DNA of 64,000 nt, from contig JAAOMT010000741.1 of the NCBI GenBank assembly GCA_016748015.1, forward strand, positions 584,727 through 648,726. Reading direction: 5' to 3'. The stretch comes from Geosiphon pyriformis (Eukaryota > Glomeromycota > Glomeromycetes > Archaeosporales > Geosiphonaceae). Below, piece by piece: positions 46,292 through 57,907 of this stretch. The notes beneath the pieces were generated by a model that saw nothing but the letters and a program-made list of their open reading frames with translations, ran no database searches and was not told where the DNA came from. The position numbers and the translations under genes are program-made. Within the stretch, counting starts at the first letter, position 1, and each line of letters begins with the position of its first letter.

Positions 46292-47240
46292 ATGGGTCTC
46301 TTAGAATTTCAACAACAAAAACAATTAAAACAATTGATAACTGAATTTGCAGATATATTTGCAAAAGACAACAATAACTTGGGAAAAACGGATATTGTTC
46401 AACATCAGATCCATACAAGAGATGCTCCCCCAAAACATCAGCAAGCTTACAGAGTGCCACCTGCCAGCCACCAATTTATCAGAAAAGAAGTCCAGAGAAT
46501 GCTCAATAACGGATTGATTTAACCATCAAGAAGTCCTTGGGCCTCACCAGTAGTCCTTGTCAAAAAAAAAATAGAAAAATCAGATTTTGTGTTAACTATT
46601 GCCAATTGAACAGTGTGACAATTGGAGATACCTATCTTTTTTTAAGAATTGATGACATGCTAGATGCTCTAGAAAAAGCCAAGTTTTTTTCAACTTTAGA
46701 CTTGGAAAGTGGATACTGGCAAGTCGAAATGGACTCAAAAGACCGACCCAAAACAGCATTTACCATCTAAGGAGGAAACTATGAGTTCAATGTTATGCCT
46801 TTTGGACTCTGCAATACACCAGCAACATTTTAGCAACTCATGAATATTGTATATGAAAGGCTCTTGTGGCAATCAGTAGTTGTCTATTTTAATAACACTA
46901 ATGTATACTCACCAAGCTTTGAAGCCCACCTCATTCACTTGCAAAAAGTTTTTCAATGATTACGGAAAGCAGAATTAAAGTTAAACATTAAAAAATGTCA
47001 CTTTGGAAAAACAAGCTTGATCTTTCTTGGACACATAGTTAGTAAAAATGGAGTCAAACCAAACCCAGAAACAATCAGTACTGTCAAAAACTTTCAAACT
47101 CCCAGAAATACCACAGAACTATGAGGATTTGTAGGATTAGCCTCTTACTATCAAAAATTCAGAAAAGAATTCTCAGAAATTGCCAAACCACTCAATTATC
47201 TTACCAACAAAAATGTGCCATACAAATAGACTGAAGAACA
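46292..47240 (+). pseudogene. Gypsy reverse transcriptase domain, catalytically dead
   Basis: Copies RNA into cDNA. Recognisable blocks: FADIFAKDNNNLGKTDIVQH, YRVPPASHQFIRKEVQRML, SRSPWASPV, FCVNYCQLNSVT, FFSTLDLESGYWQVEM, MPFGLCNTPATF, then the active-site box YFNN at 46885-46896 in place of the expected Y-x-D-D, and LKLNIKKCHFGK, FLGHIVSKNGVKPNPE. Both catalytic Asp codons have become AAT/AAC. There is also a 1-base shift in an A run near 46561-46571 and stops at 46519, 46768, 46831, 46958 and 47122 (approximate), each explained by a Gln or Arg codon change. Confidence 0.9.
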
Positions 47241-47700
47241 ACAAAAAGCTTTTGAAACTCTCAAAACAAAATTGACAACAGCTCCAGTTCTTGTTTACCC
47301 AGACTTCAATAAACAGTTCCAATTAGCCACTGATGCTTCACACATAGCATTTGGTGTCATCTTATTACAATTAGATGAAAATGGGCAAGAACAAGTCATT
47401 GCCTATGTTAGTAGAACACTCAAACCAACAGAACTAAAATATGGCTCAACTGAATTAGAAGCTGTCGCAGTTATTTGGGTTCTTAAACATTTTCAACAAT
47501 ATCTGAAGAATGGAAAAAAATTTGACATCATAACTGACAATATTGGTCTCAAATGGCTCAATAAAAAGAAAACTGAACAAAGTGCTAAACAGTCTTGATG
47601 GAATGACTTCTTAGCAGACTACAAATATATTGTACACCACAAACCAGGAAAAATACACACTAATGTTGACAACCTCTCAAGAATGAGACAATATTAATAC
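47241..47700 (+). pseudogene. Gypsy RNase H domain
   Basis: Degrades the RNA strand of the RNA-cDNA hybrid. TEEQQKAFETLKTKL leads to TAPVLVYPDFNKQFQLATDAS, then GSTELEAVAVIWVLKHFQQY and FDIITDNIGLKWL, keeping the Asp, Glu and Asp active-site residues. The end (HHKPGKIHTNVDNLSRM) matches the RNase H/connection tail. A TGA at about 47596 and a TAG near 47230 break the frame; the catalytic segment itself is open. Confidence 0.85.
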
Positions 47701-47753
47701 CAACATCAACACCAACAAACTTAACAACAGAACAAACAACAAAATCAACAACA

Positions 47754-49140
47754 ATGGATTCAGAAAACTACAACAACATCAAAAACTATTTGGAGACTCT
47801 CACCATGCCAGAAAATTGGTCCCCAAGTGAAAAACATCGATTACAACACCAATCCAAACAATATTTTATACACCACAACAAAATCTATTACAAAAATCAT
47901 AAAAACCCAAACCAATCATTCAAATTAGTACAGAAAAATGAAAAAAAAAACAATTTTATATAACATGTACACAAATCTGTCTTCAGCATACTTGGGAAGA
48001 GATGGAACAATTCAAAGAACTCTTGAACATTATTTTTGGCCTCACATGTAAAAAGACATTCAACAATATGTAGAATCTTGTGATAGTTGTCAAAAAAGAG
48101 AAGGAATTTGTTCCACAAAACCTTTAAATCTAATCAAAGTTGAACAACCATTTAACAGAGTTGGAATTGATTTAGTCGGACCATTACCTATCACAACCCA
48201 AGAAAATTGCTATATTGCAGTAGCAGTAAATTATCTTACCAAATGGCCTGAAACTAGAGCCATCCAAAGAGCAGATGCAAAATCAGTAGCAAATTTCATC
48301 TATGAAGACATTATTTGTAGACATAGATGTCTAATTGAACTCTTATCTGATCAAGAAACACATTTTGTGAACAACTTGATACAAGAAATTTGTAAACAAT
48401 TCAATGTTAAAAGACCTCTATCATCATCTTATTACTCTTAAACAAATAGACTTGTAGAACTTTTCAATAGAACATTGTATGAATTGTTGGCCAAAGTCTC
48501 AACAAATTTTAAGCAAAAATGGGATATCTTTATTTTATCAGTGTTACTAGCATACAGAACACTAAAACAAGATACTATAAAACACATACCATTTGACCTT
48601 ACTTATGGAAAGACAGCAACATTACCAATTAATTTCACAGTAGAAACATACCCAGTGCAACCAATCAATAAAGAAAACTTTCAAGAAACACTCCAAAGAA
48701 GGGCCTATACTCTTTTCAGTACACTGGAAGGAAAAAGAAGAATAACAGCAACTCACATTGAACATTCTCAAGCTTAACAAAAAGAAAGACATGACAACAA
48801 ATTACCACCCATTATCAACAAATTTAAAGTTGGAAATAAAGTTCTCTTACACAGAACTAAGGCTGAAAAACAATGGAGTGAAAAATTTGAAAACAAATGG
48901 GATGGACCATTTTATATTCACGAAATTCTAGGCAATAGATCATACAAGTTAAGACTTGATGACAAAATACTAGCAAAAGTTGCACATGGAAACAGATTGA
49001 AACACTATCATTCCAGAGACAATTCTGAAACATTAATTCCACAAATTGGTACACATTCCCCTTTAATTAATCTTAAAGATATTTCCCGAAATTTAGAACT
49101 AATAATTATAATAGAACAACAACCAAACTTGAACACTTAA
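47754..49140 (+). pseudogene. Gypsy integrase with GPF/GPY module
   Basis: Inserts cDNA into the host genome. The N-terminal zinc part ends with CDSCQKREG; the core shows RVGIDLVGPLP, LLSDQETHF and TNRLVELFNRTL, matching the D, D, E triad; the C-terminal module has WDGPFYIHEILGNRSYKL. Frames change in an A run near 47939-47950 and stops occur near 48050, 48440 and 48775. The catalytic residues themselves remain. No chromodomain was recognised. Confidence 0.85.
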
Positions 49141-49324
49141 ATTTTACAATAATTCTCTAATAAAAACACAAAGACAAAAATAGTAAATAATTACAAAACA
49201 CCCAAACCCAAAAACAAATAAAAACCCCATATCCAAAAATAATTTTCTTTATTCTCTCTTTTCATAATTAGTCAATTTTATCATAATTATTTCCCGAAAT
49301 ATTCAACAAATATTCCAAAAGTTA

Positions 49325-49960
49325 ATGTTAGCCTTGAAAACACTTCTTGACTTATCCATAATGATTAATGGAAGTCAAATTAATTATATTCAGAAAGAAA
49401 CCACAGCCCCAGTAGCAAATCATTCACAGAACTATCACTCCTATAGAAAAAAAACAAGAAGTCACTCTGAAAATAGGTTACCAAGACTTTTGAAGCAAGC
49501 ACTGGAAGAAAATCTTTTAATTGCTCCTATTGACATTCCACCAAATGCTACAATACAACAAAAACTTCTACTACTTCTCAATGAACAGAACAATAGACAC
49601 ATTCTTATTTATAAATACTTTCACATTGAAAAGACACTTTATGAACAAAAACTGGAACTTGAAGCAACAAATCTCACTTCTGAAGCTATATAAAAACAAA
49701 TCTACAATGAATTCAAAACAGCAGCTGGACCAACAAACACTTGCTACAAACTTAGAGCAGCTTTTAGACTCTATGATTTGTTTAATACTTGTGAAAATGT
49801 TCTACAAAATCTAATATTGCAACCAATGAAAGTCCAATACATTGGCAAACTTACAGAACTGAAATTTTAACAATTTTCAGACCAAATTACTTCAATTATT
49901 TTGGATCACTATCTCAATATTACAGATAGTGCTTGAACTTCAATAGAGCTCAGTCTTGAG
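49325..49960 (+). pseudogene. Extra 3' ORF of the Gypsy element, unknown
   Basis: Between integrase and 3' LTR a frame of about 210 codons runs 49325 to 49960 with stops at 49691, 49868 and 49934 (approximate). It is basic and helical: RLPRLLKQALEENLLIAPID, QQKLLLLLNEQNNRHILIY, FHIEKTLYEQKLELEA. No domain recognised. Such 3' ORFs in other Gypsy lineages can be accessory or envelope-like genes; here no signal peptide or membrane segment is visible. Confidence 0.5.
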
Positions 49961-49970
49961 GAAAAAATTA
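49955..49970 (+). other. Polypurine tract
   Basis: TTGAGGAAAAAATTA directly precedes the 3' LTR, the expected position of the plus-strand primer. Confidence 0.6.
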
Positions 49971-50920
49971 TGTTACCAGTAGAATTTTAGCTAGTAATTA
50001 GCATGAAATTACTCTTATAATTCCTATAATTAATTAGTATATTAATATTATTTCAAATTATCATTTATTATTTAATCAATTATCACATATCACAATTCAA
50101 TTAAAATAATCTAATTAGTATAACAGAAAGTAAGATGATTAAATTACACAATACTCTGAATTTTGTAAAATTCTAAAATTCGCTGAAATTATGAATAGTT
50201 CACCCAAATTAATCAATAGTTCAGTGAAATAACTTGTAGTTCATTAAAATGTATTTTTAGTTTGCCAAAATTTGAGCAAAGAGAAAAAGTGCAAGTTCAT
50301 AGACTAATACTACAACAAATTGTATAAAAAAAGAGCTTTTTTCTTCAAAAAAATGTATCTTACTTTAGATTTATTACTTAGAACTATTCTTACACACACA
50401 AAAAAAAAAAAATATTAAATAATTCGAAAAACCAAATTCTTTAATTATTGCACTTAAAAAATCCTCAAAACCCGACTAACATTTTGAAATTGATTAGCTA
50501 CCAATTTCAGTAAACTGTTAGTGACTCCAGGCCTGGATAGAAAATGTTTCCCTTGACAAAATTTTATTTCTTTTATATTTCTTTATATTTCTTTTTTTTT
50601 CTTATTACAATTATTAGAATAGCCTATAGACGAGATTTCTGTAGAAGAGTTGACTTTCACAGCAAAGTAACTACACATTTTTAGTGAGCTTCCAAATGAG
50701 CAATTTCTGGGAAAGAGTTGACGTTTACTACAACATAACTACATAAAGTAACTGGCATGGAATTGGCCATTTCACTCATAAGCCCAGCAGTTCAAATTAT
50801 AGAAGATAATTTGAAGATAAATTCAGTTATTGGAGGTTCAACTACTTCTAAAAAACGTGAATTTGCAACCAACAGACATTTACAACATTCAAGAAAAGAG
50901 ACCAAAAACCTCTAGTAACA
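49971..50920 (+). repeat. 3' LTR of the Gypsy element
   Basis: 950 bp, starts TGTTACCAGTAG and ends CTAGTAACA. Collinear with the 5' LTR with many scattered transitions and one contracted short-repeat array near 50175. The divergence says the insertion is not recent. Confidence 0.92.
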
Positions 50921-53100
50921 ATGCTTAACTTCACATAACAGAGGATCATAAAATATGCACCACAGAAGAAGAGAAAAAACTTTTTCTTGATCCAAATCAT
51001 TATACACACAATAACCATTTGTCAAACCAAAATCTGTTATAACTCTGTTGGTATGACTTTTATGAATACTACCAAAGAATTGAATGAATTTGCTGCACAT
51101 CTTAATCCTGACCAAGCTCTTCTCAAGATGTTCCTAATCAACCAAATTGTATGCTTTCCACATGTCCTGCAAAACCAGCCAAAGCTTTCTGTTCTTTTCC
51201 AAAGTATCTTCAATAACCAAACCAATTGCAAAAATGGGAGACTAAGTTGATGTGTCCTTTAAAACTGAAAAGTTGTCTTCACAAAGAACATTGAAAGTGC
51301 TGTATGCTAAAAAAATCCTATCGGAAAGAATCTTGAAAAGAATCTTGTGAGCTGTCTCAATTAAAACAATAGGACAGACATTCATCAGAACATCCTTCCA
51401 TTCATAAGGCTTAGGAATCATTGAGACTCAAGCCTTCTTCCAAGAACCAGGTACAGATTCACAAGCTAAACAAGAGTTCAAAAGCACCAAAAGCAGATTA
51501 AGAACTGATTCATTACAATGCTTTCATAGTTCATTCGAGATACCTGAAAGGCCAGCAGCTTTGCCATCAGGCAAATGAAAAACCATCTCATATAATTTAT
51601 TAAATTCAATTGAACACATCACACCAGAAAAAGCTTCATCAAAAACATACTCCAAAGATTGATATTAATGGCTCCAATTATCGGCAATATTATTGACCAC
51701 CCAATGTCTTTTAGTCCAACCCTCCATAATTGTATCTATCTTAGATTTGACCAACTTAGGCTCCAAAACCAACTCCTTGTCCACAACTAAATAATCCAAT
51801 ACCATCTTACAAAAGGGATGCTCCAGCACACTCCTGATGATATGACTTTTGTTCAACTCAAAATTCTCCATTTTCTTACAAATTGCCTGTTTGATGTGAA
51901 ACTCTTTAGCACATCTCGATTCTAACAATTTGGAAGATCGATAAGATTTCCTTGCCATAACTAGCTCAGAATGAACAGCATCAAAACTAGAACCAGAAAT
52001 AAAAAGAGATTTCACTTCTGCTGCATCACCACTATCAAGTCTATTCCAAGTTTCTAATAATGAAGCAAAATCTTTACTAGAAGCTGAACAAGAAGCCTTT
52101 ACTAATTTTAACACCAACAATTCGAGTTTATAAAACTTAAAAAACTTTTTGGTAAAAATACCATCAAAATTCTTGAACCATTTTTTCTGAAAGTACCATC
52201 AGCTGAAAAAACCATTATCTTGTGAACAACAGCCCACATTGCATCCAGATCTGAAAATGTTACAGCTCTAGCAAATTCATTCAAAAACATAATGGCATTA
52301 GCTGCTATGGCATCCTTAAACTCACACTATTTTACAACATTGGCATTTTTAACATCAAACTTTTAACAATTCTTATTAGCTTGCTTTCAAAGCAAAAGCA
52401 ATTGCACATCCAATAAACCACTAAGACCCACAAAGACAGCAACAGCTTTGTGATTAGTATTAAAATAGTTCACAACATGAGTTATACTACTATCTATTAT
52501 AGTATTAATCAAACTTAAAGAAATGAGAATATAATTAAAAGCTTTAGTGACACCATGAAAATTGGTCTATGTAGGCATTTTGATGAACAAACTTCCCCTT
52601 AGAGAATCAACTAAACCTAAATTGAAGCACTTCCTGAAGTTAGCACATTTTCAGGCACTGTCTTCATTGAAATTACCACCCAGAATAACAAAAAAGGACT
52701 CATTTACTGCTTTTGCAATAAAAGAGTTGATTTCACCAGCCTGAAAAGACCAAACCACTGACAAAGTACCAGCATAGAGCCCTAAAATTGACACAGAAAG
52801 ATTATTCTTGAAGAGTAGTTTGAGGAAAAAGAGTCAATTGGAAACTTTGAGAACCTTACACACATGTTTTGCCAAAGAATTGTCCATAATAATTGCAACA
52901 CCAGAACCCAAATGACCAGAGTCCAAACCAAAAGTGAAAACCCAAATACTATCAAATTTATTCATAATCTATGGGCAGATTTTGTCCTTTAATTTAGTCT
53001 TAGTAACCACAGAAATCAAATTGTTTATCTCTTTATGCCAACAAATTATATCATTCTGTTTTGTAGAATTGTTCATATCCTTAACATTGCATGTGGCAAT
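50921..53100 (-). pseudogene. LINE B ORF2 N-terminal part: endonuclease and RT start
   Basis: The AP-type endonuclease, which nicks target DNA to prime insertion, spans roughly 53080-52300. The GGDFN motif of LINE C reads GGNFN here (Asn codon 52672-52674). Linker and RT parts follow (SYRSSKLLESRCAKEFHIKQ, ILFERILFRS-like), and the frame reaches the Gypsy junction at LWCIFYDPLLCEVK. Several stops and frame changes are present. Confidence 0.78.
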
Positions 53101-53117
53101 CTTCTAAACTAGACCAG

Positions 53118-54985
53118 TCATTGAGAAAAAGGTTTGGGAAGTACACCACCTGCTAAAATTGAGCCATTAAATCTTGTTATTAGACTTAGAACTAAAGCAG
53201 AAAGTTTTTCTAACATGTTTTCCAATCTTTTTACTTCAGGAGAAGTAGAAGAATCCAAAATTGCAGCAGTCTCATTACTTATAGTCTTACCCAAACCCTC
53301 TCCTATCACTACATCACCCACCTAATTCTGTGATGAGGGAGTCACTGGCAGCTGACATCCAGGGCTAGACTGAGAAACTGCTAACATGAATGAATTCAAT
53401 CTCTTAGCCAACTTACCAATTTGTTCTGTGAGGCTGGCAAGACTGCTTTTCAAAACACCAAACTTTTTTTCAATATCATTCATATCAAGGAAGGTAGGCT
53501 TCATCTCCAAAGAGGAGCCAGAATTAACCAGCACATTTCACACAGGGAGAGGAGAAAAAAAAGTTCCATTAGTAATCTTCACCTAAGAAGTCCCATCAAA
53601 AACAACAGGACGAGCAATCAGAGCCGAATGCTTGGCATAGATGGTTGCCAACTTGCTTTTATCTATGTCTGAAAGAGATTTGCTAGAAGGTTTTCCAAAG
53701 GAAAAATTCCCATTCACAGCACAGTTCAAAGATATATGACCCAATTTCCCACACTTAGCACATTTAGAAAAACCCAAATAAGACCAATGCAGATTTACAC
53801 TTCTTAAAACTAGAGTAGTTCCCATAACAGTATCTAATGACTCAGCAGAATCAAAACAAACAGTAGTGCACCTGGCCTGAGCATAAGAAACCAGGTGATG
53901 ATCAATTACACAAGTTTTCCCACCCACTAAAGCAACATAATTCCAAATATCATGTGCATTGGTTCCCATTAGCAGAGTGTACAAAAGGGCTCTATAAATA
54001 TCTTGTATATTCCATAATTCTTTGTCTATGTCGGATCTAGCAACATGTACTGCATCTTTTCCAATCAGGATGGACCATTTTGCTGTGACCAAATCAGCAT
54101 GATTTACTTGGTCAAATTCAACCACTGCTTTTTGTCACAGCCCCACCAGCTGCATTTTGATCAACTTAATTAATCTGAACTCAGATAGTGCAGCATGCAC
54201 AGCCTCTGTTGATGTCTCAATTGGAATTTCCTTTAACACCACAGCCTAATTTGAACGTCTAAATGATCTTTTGAGATTGGTGTTTACTAAGATCTTTACT
54301 TCTTCAGTTTTTTTTGAAGCCTGTGCCAAACTCAATTCAGAAGTGAATGTTGCTCTGATGATCTCAGCAAATTTTGAGAGAATAGAGGCCCTTCTTCTAA
54401 ACCATTGATTTTTGAAAACAACTTCCTAACTATCACAAGTTTTTCTTGAGCAGATTTCTCAACAACATTTTCCAAACTGATATTCAAAGCGAAAAATTTT
54501 CTAACAGAAACATTGACCAAGTTCTTTAAAGGGAGAGAAAAAACTACAGATTTGTCTAACAGTATGTTGTCATTATTATTGCCCAAAAAGTTAATTTTTC
54601 CCAGCAGCTTTCTCAGTACTCTTTTGGTAATAGTTTTTGAACTTTTAGACATTTGTTCCGAACCCTCTCTAGTGAAAGCTTCACCATCTCCATAATCAAA
54701 GCTGGTTTTTTCAACCAAACACTCCTCCTCCATGTCCACACTATCAGACTCAGTGGTATTACTGGTCTCAGAACCCCAAAAATGATTATTTGACACTTTA
54801 GTAGTAGCGAATTTCTGATTACTAATGTTATCTTCCAAAGCACTACCTCTTCTCTTTTTTCTAGGTTCAGTCGACTTAACACCAATATTAAAACTAGATT
54901 CCATAATAGACTTGTTCAGAACAGCAATATTAGGGCCAATGGTAGCCTTGTAATCAAGCAAAGATGGTTTGAATTTTGCATGCTG
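53118..54985 (-). pseudogene. LINE B ORF1 (gag-like, CCHC knuckle)
   Basis: RNA-binding ORF1. Starts near 54985 with LLDYKATIGPNIAVLNKSIM; an acidic/Ser region (SETSNTTESDSVDMEEECL), a central domain (VTAKWSILIGKDAVHVARSD, GTNAHDIWNYVALVGGKTCV) and a complete zinc knuckle CAKCGKLGHISLNC (about 53766-53719) follow. The C terminus has a coiled region (KSSLASLTEQIGKLAKRL). At least two stops or shifts interrupt it, near 54330 and 53580. Confidence 0.8.
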
Positions 54986-55060
54986 AATGATAAAAAACTT
55001 CTTTCAGAAAAATTTTTGGCTCTTTTTTGGGAATTTAGGATGAACAAGAGAAAGAAGTTT

Positions 55061-55671
55061 TTTTTTTTATTTTTTTTTTATTTTTATTTAACTTAAATAT
55101 TTTGTATAAATTTTTAATTTGGTTAAAGCTTATAAAATTAATATATAATAAATATTAAAAGTTAAAAATTTTGAAATTTTTCAGTTTTAATTTAATTTAA
55201 TTTAAATATATATTAAACTCTTTAAAAATTTTAACACTAATTTTTCTAACTTAAAAAATCTGAATATATTTTTAAATAAATTTAAATTATAGTTTTAAAA
55301 CCAAATCTTATTAAATATTTTATTAATTAATATAGTTAACATTTTTTTAAAAAACCAAAAAATCAGTTTAACAAACTTTATTACAGTTTTTTAATTGTTT
55401 ATACTTTTTTTAATAATTTTTTTTTAATAATTAATAAATTAATATTTAAATTATAAAATTTTTTATTAATTTTTTTAACAATCATAAAAACAAAAAAATT
55501 TAATTTAAATAAAAAAAATAAAAATAAAAAAACCATATTTTTATTTTTAAAATTATAATATATTATACTTAATAATAAAGTTTTAATTTGTTAAATTTTA
55601 TTTTTTTTGTATTAAAAATATTTGTTTAAAAATTTACTTTTATTATTAGTTTTAAATTTAATATTAATTAT
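55061..55671. repeat. AT-rich block between LINE copies
   Basis: 610 bp, nearly all A and T, including a T-rich run at 55058-55086. No ORF; possibly very decayed repeat. Confidence 0.55.
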
Positions 55672-57762
55672 AAAAAAACTTTTTTCTTTTATTAATTTAA
55701 ATTCTTAAAAGAACAGTATTTTAAAAAAAAATTTGTTTTTTGTCTTTATTTTTTGTTTATTATTTACTTAATTATTCAATTTAATACTTTTAAATCTTTT
55801 GTATTTAACAATAAAGTTGTTAGTAGCAATAGCATTATAATTATGAAAAAAACAATTAAAAATATTAGTGCTAATTTAAATAGAAGTAATATATTGTTAA
55901 AAAAAAAATGTAGAAATAATGTTTTGGTTAATAATAATAATAAATATGAATCTACTGTTTTTTGAAAAAAATATACAAATAATAATAAAAAAAATTAAAA
56001 ATAGATAATATTATTAAATTAGAGAGTATAAACATAGAAAATAAATATAGTATAAAAGAAACCAATATGAATTATAGTAATAAAAATAAGACTAATAAGA
56101 AAAACATTAGCATAATTCTCAAGAACAAAAAAGTGATTACTAAATTGCTAATAAACAAACTTTTGGGCAAAATAAATTTTTTTAACATAAATAAAGTAGA
56201 TAATATAAATAATCTAATTATTTTGTCTCTTTTTCTTAAATGTTTAGTTTAAGTTCTTGTTAAAAAGTTATTTGCTTTGAATTTAAATTTAGAAGTAGTT
56301 AAAAAAAAATCAGCCCAAAAAAAACTCAAAATGACCAAAAAATTATTTTCAAAAATTAATAGTTTTAAACAAGATATTTATTTTCTTAAAATTTGTTAGA
56401 ATTATTAAAGTAATATTTACTTTTAAATTAAGTTTGGTGCTAGTAACAGATAAAGTTAAAGATATAAAAATTCTGATAAACACTAATTTCAAAAAATCTG
56501 CTAAACATTTGGATTAAGCTGTAATTGTTAAAAAAATACTAATTAAGATATTAATAGAGACTATATATACTGTGCTTTTTAAATTTAATATAATTGAGTT
56601 AATTAAAATATAATTGATAAAGATGTGGTAAAAGACTGTGATAAAATTTGGGCAGTCTAATTAAATTAATTTAGCTGTAGTAAAATGATTTATTTTAATT
56701 AAAAAAAATGTTGTGTATATTATTAGAACAGATTTGAACAAAAAATTTTAGAATGCAAAAAACAACAATAAAGTATTGTTTTATATACTATCAATAAAAA
56801 CCAATACTTATAATATCTAAAATTTTATTTAATTAATTGGTAAAAAAATGTGTACTATTAACTATTATCTAATTATATATATTTGAATTAAATGTGTTTT
56901 AATTCTAATGTTTTATTAGATGCTATTATAAGAAATATGCCTATACTAAAAAGTACTAACTTATACTAGTTTTGCTTAAACATAACTAAATACACCAAAT
57001 ATAAAAAATTGAGTTATATATTAATTAAATACTCAGCTGGTATAAAAGTTTCTATAAATGATTTCTTTTAAAGAATTTTTTTAAAGACAAATAAAAGCAG
57101 GCTAAAAGCTATTTATGCCAAAAATCTAGTTTTTATTGTTCATTCAATGTCTTTTAATAGTGTTTTTTAAGCAAAAATTGTTGGTAGCTTTTTATTTTTC
57201 TCTTTTTTTGGGCAAAATAGTTTGTTAAAAGTTAATTTCTCATTAAAAATAAAATTTTCTCTACTAATTACATTGAATATTAATAATAAGTTTACAGTTT
57301 TTGAATACAGTCTTGTTGGTTTTATAAAAAAAATTGGTAAGTTAACAAAAAAATTAAATGTACTTGAATTGATAGTTTTTTAGCTATGTTTTAAATGTTA
57401 ATTGTTAATAACTTTTTTATTATAAGATCAAAAAACAAATATAACAATGAGTAAAAGTTTGAGTGCAATTATTAGTAATAAAACTATAATAGTAAAAGTT
57501 TCTTTATCTTCTATAAACATTATTAAATTAAAAATAAGCATAAACAATTTATTTAATATGGTTTTAAATTTTTTGGCCAAAATAAAAATATTGGTTAAAG
57601 TTTAGATATCTTTTCTCACTAATAACTGATTTAGTTTAGAGAATTGCTATGTGCAATATTTGAGGTATCAATATTTTTGCAAAGCAAAAAAAACATTGTT
57701 TATTAATATATAGATTCAGATAATATAATTTTTATTATTATAAAAACAATAATTATAGGAAA
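55672..57762 (+). mobile_element. LINE copy D, AT-mutated 5' fragment
   Basis: Starts with a degraded AAAACTTTTTTCTTTTATT matching the LINE 5' end, then follows ORF1 of copy C (for example 55808-55900 against 57885-57960). The junction at 57636-57750 (TTGCTATGTGCAATATTTGA) is nearly identical to 26613-26720 in copy A. It stops at the ORF2 start, where copy C begins, so copy C probably inserted into it. All frames carry stops. Confidence 0.75.
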
Positions 57763-57907
57763 AACAATAAAAACTTCTTTCTCTCCTTCATTCTAAATTC
57801 CAAAAAAGAGTCAAAAGTTTTATTGAAAAAAGTTTTTAGCCATTCAGTATGACAAATCCAAACTGTTTTTTGATTTCAAGGCCACTGTTGGTCCTATTAT
57901 TGCTGTC

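Larger units (their letters stand above)
41018..50920 (+). mobile_element. Ty3/Gypsy LTR retrotransposon carrying a dUTPase domain
   Basis: A 9.9-kb element with direct LTRs (41018-42028 and 49971-50920) bounded by TGTTA..TAACA. Internal order: gag, zinc knuckle, protease, cysteine-rich segment, dUTPase, RT, RNase H, integrase, extra 3' ORF. The RT-RNaseH-integrase order makes it Ty3/Gypsy. Gag through the first part of RT lies in one frame (frame 2), interrupted by stops; a shift follows in an A run near 46561-46571. It is inserted in LINE copy B with a diverged 4-bp target duplication (ACAC at 41014-41017, ATGC at 50921-50924). Many Trp, Gln and Arg codons are stops and the RT active site is lost, so it is not autonomous. 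Confidence 0.95.
50921..55060 (-). mobile_element. LINE copy B, 5' segment (ORF1, endonuclease, RT start)
   Basis: Continuation of the antisense LINE on the other side of the Gypsy. The 5' end at about 55058 reads AACTTCTTTCTCT on the minus strand, as in copies A and C. It holds ORF1, an APE-type endonuclease and the first RT blocks. With 38430-41017 the element totals about 6.7 kb. Confidence 0.88.

Noticed and set aside
42074-49960. Possible stop-codon reassignment, because the retroelement frames contain many TAA, TAG and TGA codons
   Set aside because: Host genes in the same window end properly with TAA (PKA, CTR), TAG (PPR, eight-exon gene) and TGA (AAGAB-like), so all three stops work. 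The element stops fit C:G to T:A decay.
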